Source: Epichloe hybrida
Taxonomy: Eukaryota > Ascomycota > Sordariomycetes > Hypocreales > Clavicipitaceae
Assembly: GCA_019022495.1 (NCBI GenBank)
Contig: JAFEKR010000006.1
Span: 2,356,001-2,420,000 of the forward strand
Reading direction: 5' to 3'
Length of the DNA: 64,000 nucleotides
Made by a program: the position numbers and the translations under genes. Under the pieces are notes generated by a model. The model had not been told where the DNA came from, did not search any database, and worked only from the letters and a program-made list of their open reading frames with translations. Position 1 is the first letter of the stretch. Each line of letters begins with the position of its first letter. Below are positions 36,936 to 48,000 of this stretch, in pieces.

Positions 36936-37639
36936 CTAATTAGTAGTTAACTTTATAACTATAGATAAGCTAGGTATTATAAGAAAAGATATTTTTATAG
37001 ACACTACTATCACTACCCCTTATTATACTATAATAGTTATTATAGTAAAGAGGTATAACTACATAAGTATGCTAAAGGAAGAGACTAGAATCCTAGTTAT
37101 AGGCTTATTAGGCTTCTAAGGAATTAATCTATTAACCCTTAGGCTTAGGGATATAACTTCGTTATATTTATCTAGGATATTGTTATTAATTATTGATTTT
37201 ATTATCTATCACAAGAAAACTAACTGACTAACCAAATCTATTGCCACGAGGCATTTATTTCGAACCTAACGTTAAATAACCTTAGCCAAACTAGCTAATA
37301 TATCTATAACTTCTTTATAAATATTCCCTTTATCTAACAGACCTTTAATCTCTCCCTATAAGCATCTACTGCTTATTTTTTTTGCCTCCTTTATTATTAG
37401 TGCTATTTGCCCTATGCTTATTAGCAAGAAAAAGAGATTACCTCCTTCCCTTCTTTTCACAAAAAACAGGAAGTAGTAATTCCTATTATTCCCTTATTAC
37501 TTTTCCTATTATTTTCCGGTTACTTTTGGAACTTCTATTACTTTCTTTATCTTTACTAATTTATTCTTATTACTACTTTTGCTACTTCTACTACTTTTTC
37601 TTCTGTTTTTTTTTCCTATTTTCGCGATCTTCTGATTTC

Positions 37640-40600
37640 ATTAAAGCAATAACGCTCCTAAAAAGTAAAAGAAGAACCTTATAACAGCAATAAGTAAACA
37701 TAGGAGCTTAATTAGTAGTAAAAACAATAAATTAGTAACGTTCCTTTTATAGTTAAAAATAGCAGAGGAATCTAGACCTTTTATAAGAGGAAGGGCTACT
37801 AGTAATAGTAAGGCTCTAATTATCACCCCTAAGAGACCTTAAAGGCATAAATTACCCCTACGCCTTTAATAGCTTACTTATAAATTCTTACATAACTAGA
37901 AAGAATTTATTAAACTAGATCTAGAGACTGCTACATAGCTTAAGCTTAATAACTAAATTATAAGATTTATTAACCTTAGTAAGCATTAAGGATAGAGAGA
38001 TAATAACCTATAGGAATTATTCTAAGAAGACTTTAAAGGCTAGTCTAAAGATACCTTTAAAAGGGCATCTAAGGATATTATTAGAGAATTACGTAATTCT
38101 TTATGAGATTATAGTGTTCTTGTTAGGCAAGGCCTAGGATATTTAATCCTAGTATTACTTAAGGAAGTGCTTTATTAAACCTTAATACCCCTTTAGTTAT
38201 AGGAAAGATTATAAGAAAGACCATAATCTTCTAAGCCCCTAGAACCTTAATATTAATAGCCCTAATAACTTACCCTAGAAATTAACCTTCCCTAACCCTA
38301 GAGATTGCTTAAACCCTTATAAGAACCCCTATAATAATCCTTATTATATTAACAGCTCTATCCAGACAATCATTATTAAGAATAACTAGTAGACTATTAT
38401 TTATAACAAATTATGCCTTTATAGTAATTCCCCTCTGAAGATTAGATTATAAAGAAAATCTTAGAGCTTATAAAGATATATAAGGATAGTAACTACTATA
38501 GTAGAAAGCTATATAACTTCTTAACACTAAAGATCACGCTCTTTAAAAATAAGTGTAATAGAATTAACCTTCCTTAAATATATTATTAGAAGGCTTTCCC
38601 TATTATATTAATAGGTAATACTAAGCAATACTACCTTAATTACCTCTTTAGGAATAACTATTCCTATAAAGAGATAATTACTTATATCTATTAACACTTT
38701 AAGATAAAAAGCAACTAGTAATTCTATTACTATAAGTAAAGTAATATAATACTAAAGAGTATAATTAAGAAGAATCCTAATAAAAGCAAGCTTAAGTGCC
38801 TTAAGATTATATTATTAACCCTTAAGAAGATCTATAGAGGCCTATACCCTACTAAAATAGTAAATACTAAACTTTATAAGCAGGCCTTAAATACTATAGC
38901 TAGTGTACCTAAATGTCAGATAGTGGAATATATATACTTCACAGGCTTTAAAAGTCTTACTAGAGACCTTTGTAAGGTAATCACTATTATGAAATTAAAT
39001 AAGAAGTCCTCCTAATACCTTTAGTACTAATAAGAAGACCCTCTAGAGGCTATGTTTACTAATTATTAGTATAGATAGTAATTATCCCCTTATAGTAAAG
39101 GAAGTTATTATAGATAGAGCCCTAGGCTAAGCACTAAGCGCTACTTTATATACGGTAAGAATAGCTACTAGTCCTCTAATTACTCCACTAAAGAATATTA
39201 AAAGAAAAAGGACTACTAGTAGGCTAGTAAAATATATTATACACCCCCTTTAGAAAAGAGATTCTAGGTATTCCTTGCCTCCTATAAAGGGTAGGATAAT
39301 AATAAGCCTAATAAAGGCTTAGGTTAGAATTAGGAATTATATCTTTTAGCTTACATAGAAGCCGAAGATAATAATAATAATGTAGAGGAGCTACTATTAA
39401 TAGCATACCTAAGTATTATATAATTCTTCTACTCTGGATTATAAACTAACTATAATACCACTAATATTAATATTCTTATAACCCTAAATAATTAAGCCTT
39501 GTAATATATATTCCTTAGGTAGGAGCTTTATAAGCTATAAGAGTGTGATAAAGGCTTAATTTACTATATCTCTAAAAAACGCTATTCTAAAGAGGTCTTT
39601 AGAGGGATTATACCTAATACTAGCGCTATAGGAAAGTTAACTATAGGAGAGGTATAAGTAAAGGCTCTATTAAGATTAATACCTTTATTAAAGGTAACCC
39701 CTTATAAACCCTAAATTATTATATTTAGCGCTGGATTAGTAGTTATAAGAGGAATCCTTTATATACCTATAGAACTTAGAGAGCTTAAATTCTACGTCCT
39801 TAACATAGCTACCCCCTTTCTCTTCTTAATTACTAATATAGATAAAATATAAGTTAAGATTAATAACCTTACTAATATACTTATCTAAGGTAATAAGACT
39901 ATACCTATTATATAATAATAGTAATAGGGCTATCCTTAGTGGTTACTAGAAGCAAGAGAAATAGTTGCCTTCTACCTTTTAGAAGGAGATATCTATTAAT
40001 TATATTATTAACTTAGTTACCCTTCTGTTTAATAACTTGTAAAGATCCTTTACTAAGCTAGTTACGAAGTTAAACGCTAGGTAATTAAGAAATTAACTAA
40101 AGTCTGCTACTATTACTAGATATATAGAAAGGCTCCTGGTTAATTTAAGTTTATAATTAAGGATGATCATGAATTTAACTATAAGATTATTATTAATATT
40201 GTGTAAATTAATAGCTAACTAGTGCTTTATATTATTAATTTAGTAACCTTGTTCTAAGTAGCCTAATTCCTTAATCTAAAGAAGCAGAAGGCTTGAGATA
40301 TCTAGGATATAATTTGCGAATATTAGATTAATACTTATCTTAGACCTCTAGATTAGATTATTTATAATGCTAGTAATAACTTCGCTTCCGCTAAATTTAG
40401 GTATTATGCTTAATTAATATTAATTAAAACTAGTGAGATACTAATTAAAGCTTATAATAGTATTAGAAAGGTTAAGAGATACTATAGACCTCTACGCTAA
40501 GCCTATAATATTATCACAGACTTAATTGGAACGAAGCTTACGCTAGAGTAATGCCTCTAAATAGCTGTTAAGGCTATTAATAACTCTATAGGCCTAAATA

Positions 40601-43010
40601 GTATTATCCTAACTATACTAGTCTTCGGAGGCTACTTATAAATAATAGATAAGTTACTACTAAGCGTCTCTATTATTTAATATACTAAGGTAATTCGTAA
40701 AGCTACTAATAAAGTCTGATGTCTTCTAGCTTTATAGTAGGTCTATAATACCCTTAAAGCCTAAAACGGCCTTAATATAGCGCCTATATATTAGCTACCC
40801 CTATAGGCTAATATACGTATATAAAGAGAGAAAGGTAGCTAGTATAGCCTTTATAAGCTACTTACTACTAATAGAGAGACTTATATAGTTAATATGCCCT
40901 ATAGCCTAGTAAAGTTTTACTTTATAGTAGTAAAGCCTTACTATAAAGACCTATATATTATAAAGGGACTAGAGTAGTAGGAGATAAAGCCCTGTAACAC
41001 GCTAGAGTAGCAGGAGATAAAGCCTAGTAATATAGAGGAAGAAGTAACTATATAACTAACTACTACTAATAAAAGAGATTCTCTAATAGAAGATAGTAAA
41101 GAGCTATAGACACTAGCTAAGAGAAAGCAAGGGAGACTAAGAAAGGCCCTTATAGTGTAATTTATAAGTATAGGAGAGTCTAATAAAGAGGCTTATAAAG
41201 CCTAAAAGGCCCTAAGGGGAAGCTATTAAGTTAAAGACTTATTACCATGCCCTAAAGGAATAAAAGTAAGGAAAAGAAAACCTTATAGCCCTAAAAAGGA
41301 TATTAGCCTAGTTTAGCTTTATATACTTATAAATAAAGATTAAGAGGAGGCCTTTATTTAAGAGATTATAACTAAAGGGATGCTAAGCATAGTATTCCTT
41401 ATAGTAAAGGAAAAGGCTAATTAGAACCTTGCCCTTTAGCTCCGCTAAGAAGGAAGGATTATAACCCTAGGAAAACCCTTTAAGTAGTCTAATTAAGCTA
41501 AGATTAACGCTTTATAAGCTTATAATGTGTTCAAATTCGTTAAGTTTAACCTAGCGAAACACGGAGGTCATAGAATCTTTGATTCTTGTATGGTTAGAGA
41601 GATTAAAGGTAAAGGAATAGACTCGCTATACAAGAAATCTTATCTTATTATATAAGGCTATAATAATAAAGGAAAGGAATTTATCCTAACGTAATCGCTA
41701 ACAATATAATAAGTAAGCTAACAACTAATCATAGCTATCGCTTTGTTATTAAAAAGAAGAGGCATTTACCTTTAGATTCGTAATATTACGCAAGCTTACA
41801 CTTAATCGCACACAATACTAATGAGGCTAATTATTGTGAGATTGCTAAAGCAAATTACATATCTCTTTCTAGAAGGGACTATAATTGAATTAATTAGACC
41901 TCTTTACGGGATTACAGAGGCTAGAACCTACTAGTAGGTAACGTACTTCTGTTACCATAGGGATAACCTTAATATAACGACCTTAACCTATAATCCCTGC
42001 TTATTAATTATAGCCCTAAATAATAAGAACCTCTTTAGCACCATTAGAATGCAAACTGACAATACATTAGGCCTAAGCGATAATAACTTCTTCTAAAAAG
42101 AAGAGAAAGAGCTCTAGAAGGCTAATTTTATAGCTAAAGAAAAGCAATAATTAACCGCTAAGAATCCCCTTATCTTTAATAGCTGTATCTTAACCTAGAA
42201 CACTAATAACTTGCTAATCTTAACCTAGAAAGGCTAGAGTTAGAAGATTAAGGAAGTTAATCCTTAATCCCTAATGGTAAAGTAAGACTACATGGAATAA
42301 TAAGCATGAGGAAGCTATATTATAATAGTGTGTTAACTGGAGGCTTTATATAACCTTTTAATTGCAGCTTAACACTAAGAGCCCTCTATAGAAGATATTG
42401 TATGTCTTAATAAATGCCTTAAATAGTAGATTAAGAATTAATAGTGTGAACTATAATATATTCCTTTAGTCCTTAAGGAGGTAAAGCTCTTTATGTTTAT
42501 AGATAGATTGCTTGCTAATAATAAGGATTTAAGCTCATAGATCAGATATGTAATTATAATTAGTAACGAGATAATACAAGATAATAATACCTTTATTGTG
42601 AAAGGTAATATCATTACGTATAGCTTAACAAAGAGTAAGAGAGTTACTTATAGCGTGCTTGCTTCTAAGTTATATAGCATAGTTTAAGACGCAGATATTG
42701 CCTACGTGATTTCCATAACTTTACATCAGATCATAGATTGATTGAAGATACCTTAAATTCCTACGATTCTCTGTACTAATTCCTTTTTGTTATATAAATA
42801 TCTTGTGAAGCTAGGAACTACGAAGGAGAAGAGACTAATGATTAATATCATGGCCCTTTGTTAATCGTACGAAAGGCATAAGATCTACGAAGTTAGGTGA
42901 ATTAATAGCAATAATAATCCGGCAGACGTAATGACTAAATTATCGCTAAATTCATTACTTTCCTCTTTAATTAATTTAAACGAATTAATAATTCGTGTTA
43001 AAGGATAGGT
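37640..43010 (+). pseudogene. Element B copia gag-pol (decayed)
   Basis: Gag spans about 37.6-39.3 kb, with a zinc-knuckle relic KRYFIYGKNSY at about 39138 (both Cys now Tyr). The protease region at about 39570-39870 includes KFYVLNIATPFLF. Integrase and RT follow, then a well preserved RNase H end at 42760-42960 with LVKLGTTKEKRLMINIMAL and NNPADVMTKLSLN. Gln/Trp codons are mostly stops. It is the best-preserved copy of the A/B/H family near its 3' end. Start and end are approximate. Confidence 0.8.
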
Positions 43011-43203
43011 GAAGAGACCTATAATATTAGGAGATAGGAACTTAGGCAAGGACTAACGGATTAATTTAATTAACTAATGCTACGATAGCTAATTAGAGCA
43101 GCGAATTCCTATTAAGGGATTCACTAGTGTACACTTTCCTTTAATCTGATTTTTATTGCGTTTTTAAGCTCTTTAGCCACGAAGGAAAAAGAGAGATTAC
43201 TAG

Positions 43204-43460
43204 TATTAATTCCTTCGGATTTTCATTGGTTTAATCGTGGCTAAAGACTAGACTAATTATAGGTCCGGCGCGATGCACGCGGTGCGATTGGCTGCATTAA
43301 TTTACCACCCCCTTTTGTGCCTTATATATGGATTTCGCCCACTTTTCTAGCATCTAGACTTTCCCTCTCTTCTCTCTTTTTCTAGCTATCTAACTATCTA
43401 TCATCGACTTTGAATTTATACGGGATTTATTACCTGCGCAGGACCTTGGTGCATCCAACA
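43204..43460 (+). repeat. 3' LTR of element B (257 bp)
   Basis: Starts TATTAATTCCTTCGG (RIP-altered) and ends GGTGCATCCAACA (clean). Followed directly by TSD AGGGC. Confidence 0.95.
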
Positions 43461-43465
43461 AGGGC

Positions 43466-43913
43466 AGTTGCTGTTAATATACATAATATTCACAATGATT
43501 TTATAATTATAAGCATATTTATCCTAAAGGGTGAATTTAAATTAATATAAGCTATCCGCGTGTAATTAGTATTGCTAGTAAACCTTAGTTAGTTTCTTAA
43601 TAGCTTTAAACTTAACCTTATGCCTTAATTTACATAGCAAATTATAAAGGTGTTAAACTAAAGGGTGTCTAAAGCATTAATATAATTAATAAAGCTTAAT
43701 CTCTGTGAGATAACTCTAAGTAATACTTTCTTCTTTATTAAGAAGCATCTATATATGCCCTTATTTGCGTATAATAAGAACCTTAATATTCCCTTACTAT
43801 AGAATGTTCTCTAATATGTGAAAATCAATCTTTAGGCAGGTTATATTATTAAGGCATAAGAGAAAGGGAGTGTTTATAGGGATCACCTAAAAGAGGATAA
43901 TTCTAAATAGAGT
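43466..43913 (-). pseudogene. Element F protease/pre-integrase fragment (decayed)
   Basis: The reverse complement parallels D at about 31370-31830. The fragment ends abruptly at the left LTR of G; the expected continuation of F is not found on the other side of G. Confidence 0.72.
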
Positions 43914-44729
43914 TGTTAAAAATAAGACCTATTTTTAGCCCTTTTCTAGTTAAAGAACCTTCTTATTACTAGCTTGCTTTGCAAGTCTAACAGCTGCACT
44001 GCAGCTGTCAACAGTCGCGAGGGCAGCTATCAATGGCTGCGTCGTAGCTGTCAACAGCTGCGACCGACCGTGTGGATGACTAATTAGTCAATTGCGTTGT
44101 GGCTGCAAGTGTGGCTACAACCACGCCACTAGTAATTAGGTAAGCTAGGGTAACGTAAGCTAGGGTGACATAAGCAGGTTACCCTACACATAACTTACCC
44201 TATAGCTATCTTTAATAATAATTTTCTCTTTATCTAGAGGTCGTATAAAAGTTTTATATATAGTAAATTAAAGCTTAAAGATAGGGCTTTCTCTTTATAT
44301 AAGGTTATTTTTTAGACTAAAAGTTAGTGTATATGGGTTGCTAGCTAGTATAGTGGTGAGTTGATTTTTTGGTTTTTGCATATAAATGAATTTTACGCAA
44401 AATCAAAAGTGGCCTATAAGACCCCGTTAGCGGCCCGGATCCACTAATATAGTTAGTAGGTCTATGAGAGGAAGAAGATCTTTTTAACTAGTTAGATAGC
44501 TAGTCCTCTTAACTAACAACAGCCGCATTGCCTGTACAACGTATCTAAAATCAATTCTATTACTTTATAAGATATTATAAAAGTGATCTAAATTGAATTC
44601 TATTAGTTAATAACTACCATAACCTTCCGTTGCGTTACGTTAATTGATTTAATGTTATAGCCCTATTAGTTCCTGACCGTAGAGCTTACACCCGTACAGC
44701 TGTTGCTAGCTAGCAACTAGCTCCTTACA
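43914..44729 (+). repeat. 5' LTR of element G (816 bp)
   Basis: Starts TGTTAAAAATAAGACC and ends GCTCCTTACA. A cluster of CAGCTG-rich imperfect palindromes (about 43985-44070) is well kept here and RIP-altered in the 3' copy. Confidence 0.96.
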
Positions 44730-44737
44730 TTTCAATA

Positions 44738-44748
44738 GGTTATGAGCC
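44738..44748 (+). other. Primer-binding site of element G, internal initiator-tRNA type
   Basis: GGTTATGAGCC, 8 bp inside the 5' LTR, is complementary to the anticodon arm of initiator tRNA-Met (GGCUCAUAACC), not to a tRNA 3' end. This matches the half-tRNA priming known for copia-type elements. Confidence 0.75.
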
Positions 44749-44796
44749 TAGCTCTATTACTATAGATTCCTTTTAGGTCACTTTATAAATAATGAT

Positions 44797-45036
44797 AGAA
44801 GACTTCCCTTCTATAAAAAAGGAAGGACCTGCGAGAAAGAAGCTTTTCCCTTCTATAAAAAGGAATCAATTATGGCTACAGAAGACTTCCCTTCTATAAA
44901 AAAGGAAGGATCCGCGAGATAGAAGCTTTTTCCCTTCTATAAAAAGGAATAAATTTTAAATACAGAAGACTTCCCTTCTATAAAAAAGGAAGGACCCGCG
45001 AGATAGAAGCTTTTCCCTTCTATAAAAAGGAAAATG
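44797..45036 (+). repeat. Triplicated 83-84-bp leader repeat with hairpins, element G
   Basis: Three tandem units begin AGAAGACTTCCCTTCTATAA at 44797, 44880 and 44964; the last runs into the gag start codon. Each contains two short inverted repeats (TTCC..CTTC TATAAAAA GAAGG type). The unit core GGAAGGAYCYGCGAGA is conserved. Position suggests an RNA role in packaging, dimerisation or translation (inferred). Confidence 0.85.
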
Positions 45037-48000
45037 GATACTAAAGGAAAGGGAAAGGGACCTGTAATCCCTAACCCTAGTGCGCAAGAGGTTCTAAATA
45101 ACCAGCTAAAAGAGCAGGCTATTAAGTAACAAGTAACTATAGACCAGTTATTAGAGAAGCTAGAAAGCCTATCTATAACTATAAATAGTTATATAGAGGG
45201 TGTGGAATCTAATAAGCCCGCTAGTTAGCAGCAAGATTAGTAGCCTATTCAAGAAAATTAAGCTGAATCTAGCTCTGTATAAGCAACCTTTAATAATTTA
45301 ATTATTAAGGAATTTAATAAAAGGGTTTATAGTTTTCCAGAGACTACTAGGCTTAAAGGAGCCGAAAATTTCGAACAATAGAAACAAGCCCTAACTATCT
45401 AATTTAGAGCTTTAGGCATGCCTAATTTTCTAGATAATCCGGAGAGTTCTAGGGCGCTAGGGGATCCGGATTAAGCTATTATCCTTATGTTATTAAGGGA
45501 TAGTTATACGGAAGGGCCCTAAGCCGCTATAACTTAGCAAAAATCACCTAAAGAAGCCTATAATTTACTTATAAGGTAATATTCACATAGCGTTGAAATC
45601 TAGAGGGGGTCCCTATACTTAGAATTTCATAACCTGAATTTTCAAGAGTTTAAGGGGACTTTAGAATCCTTTAATGTAGTCTTTAATAATCTACTAGCTA
45701 GATTATCGATTTCTGGGGTCCTGATTACTCCTATAGATTAGGTTAATCAATATCTTCAATCCCTAAAATTAACCTTCCCTTAGTAAGCTAAGAGGCAATG
45801 ATTCAGTATGCGTACGAATAGGGCTATAGGGGCTCCCCTAGATGCCCTAAATCTTTAATTCTTGATAGCAGACCTTCTAGCAGAACAAAGGGATAAGTCA
45901 TCTACGGTATCCAAAGCCCTGAATTATAGGGCTAAAAACCTTAAAAAGGGTGCTAAAGAAAAAGAAAAGGCCCCTAAGGATTAGAAGAAGAAAGGAGGCT
46001 CTGAAGAAAATAAGGGCTCTTCTAATTCTAATTCTTCTTCTAATAAGAAGAAGAAGAAGAAGCAAAAAGGTTAAAAATTAGATAAAAAGGATAATAAAGA
46101 GACCTCTGGAGAGGGATCTTTTATGCTAGGAAATTACAACCTTTCTAACGGTGCTCTTAAACCGTACAAGAAGCCTAGCCTTTATAAGACTAGTTATAAG
46201 AGCTCTAGTAATAGTAGCTCTGATTCTAGCTCTAGTGAATCGGATGATGAAAATCAAGAAATTAAAACCTTAAATGGTTTTAATTATTACAGCAAAGACA
46301 TGAAAAAGGCCTTATTATATAATACAGGTTCAACTATACATATTATTAATTCTAGGGAGGTCTTTAGGGATTATACCCCCTATAAAAAGGGGGAATCCAA
46401 CCCTATTATAACTGGTGGTGGCCTTATTTACGCTAAGGGTCACGGTAGTGCTATTTTTGAGGTCTTATATCAAAAGAATCCTAATAAATATAGGACCTTA
46501 GTGCTTAAAGATGCGCTATATTTTCCTCAGCTTGATGTTAATATAGTTAGTGGACTTACGCACTATATATCTAGTGGTTGCCTTATAAAAAACCTACTTT
46601 ATCTTAAAGATAAGTCTTATATTGCAACCTTAGATATAGAAAAACATGGTTTTTTCTTTCACGTTAAAAACCAATCTACGCCAAAGTTATCTAAAGGGCC
46701 CTATAATAACTCTCATTACATCCAACCTTTTACCTACGCTGCTTTTAAGGGTTATAGTTACCCTATAGAGGTTCAAATTCCCTCTAAAAAGCCGGATTAG
46801 GCTTCTGATTTAGACGAAATCAACAATAATAATAATAATATTAAAGAAATCATATAGGATGATTTAGAGGAATTAGTCCCTTCTTCTTCGCCTATAGCCC
46901 CAGGTTAAGTCCCTTATAAATCTAAGGAAATAGATTTAGGGGTGTTAGAGGGCCCTAGTGGAGGAAAAGGGTCCCTAATACCTCTCCAAGAGGCCTGTGG
47001 TTCTTAAGGGGCCTAGCAGGGGACTAGTAAAGAGGGCCCTAGTCTAGATCCTAATTCAGACCCTAAGGATCTTCAATATCAACGGTTGTTAGAACTAGCT
47101 GGCCTATGGCATGTACGATTAGGGCACCTAGGTCTTCCTTTGCTAAAGAAAACTAGCCTTATAACTAAAGGAATCCCTGATTTTTCTAAAATTAAGGATA
47201 AGGATTTTAGATGTATTGCTTGTGATTAATCTAAGGCAGTTAGAAGACCTAGGAAATTAGCTATCCCTAACCCCCCAAGAGCTCTAGATCGAATAGAGGG
47301 GGATACGCTAAAAATCAGCCCTACGCCGTACAATAAGCAGTCAATTTGCTTATTTCTAGTTAATCGAAAGACTAGATATAAGTGGGTTATCTTATTACCT
47401 AATAAGGAAGGCCCAACTGTTTATAAGGCTATCAAAGGCTTCTTCAGAGGGCTTAAAAATCAACTAGGTTAATATCCTAGGCACCTTCACTTCAATGGGG
47501 GCTAGGAAATCGATTCTAGTTGTCAAGCTTGGTTAAATTCTAAAGGGATCAAATTTACGACTTCTAGTCCCTATATCCATAAGCAAAATGGATTAGCAGA
47601 ACGTTTAATTCGTACTATTCTAGATCGATTAAGGGCTACTATCTAGTGGGCAAAATTACCGTTATTTTTATGGTGTTTTGTATTACCTGCAGTTGTTAAC
47701 CTAGTTAATATAACTACTAATACCACTAAGGATAAAAGCCCTAAACAGCTGCTATCTAGGGAGCTAAATCAGCCTTATACAACTAATATTAGCAGTATTA
47801 GAGCTATAGGATCTCACTGTGAGATTCTAATCCCCCTGGAAAAACAACCTAAAGCCCAGAAGTTAGCAGCTAGGACTATCCCTAGAAGGCTTTTAGCTAC
47901 ACTAGGTTCTAACACCTACCTAGTGTACATCCCCTCTAAAAGGCTAGTTATAAAGACTAGCTTTATTAAGATTATAGAACCTATAGGCCCTATTTCTAAA

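Larger units (their letters stand above)
36679..43460 (+). mobile_element. Element B: Ty1/copia retrotransposon, plus strand, inserted in F
   Basis: 257-bp LTRs at 36679-36935 and 43204-43460, TSD AGGGC (36674-36678 and 43461-43465), total 6782 bp. Same family as A but in opposite orientation. A purine tract (AAGGAAAAAGAGAGA) lies just upstream of the 3' LTR. Confidence 0.95.
10101..43913 (-). mobile_element. Element F: oldest Ty1/copia retrotransposon, minus strand, split by D, B and G
   Basis: F runs right to left. Its 3' LTR is 10101-10396, and its body survives as 10397-11542, 35094-36678 and 43466-43913. The pieces join exactly when D (TSD AGAAC) and B (TSD AGGGC) are removed. The order is confirmed against the related element D: the reverse complement of 35094-35130 plus 11500-11542 matches D around 33343-33410, and that of 43466-43913 plus 36640-36678 matches D at about 31370-31870. 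Gag and the 5' LTR are missing; F stops abruptly at G (43914). F is the host for everything between 11.5 and 43.9 kb. Confidence 0.85.
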
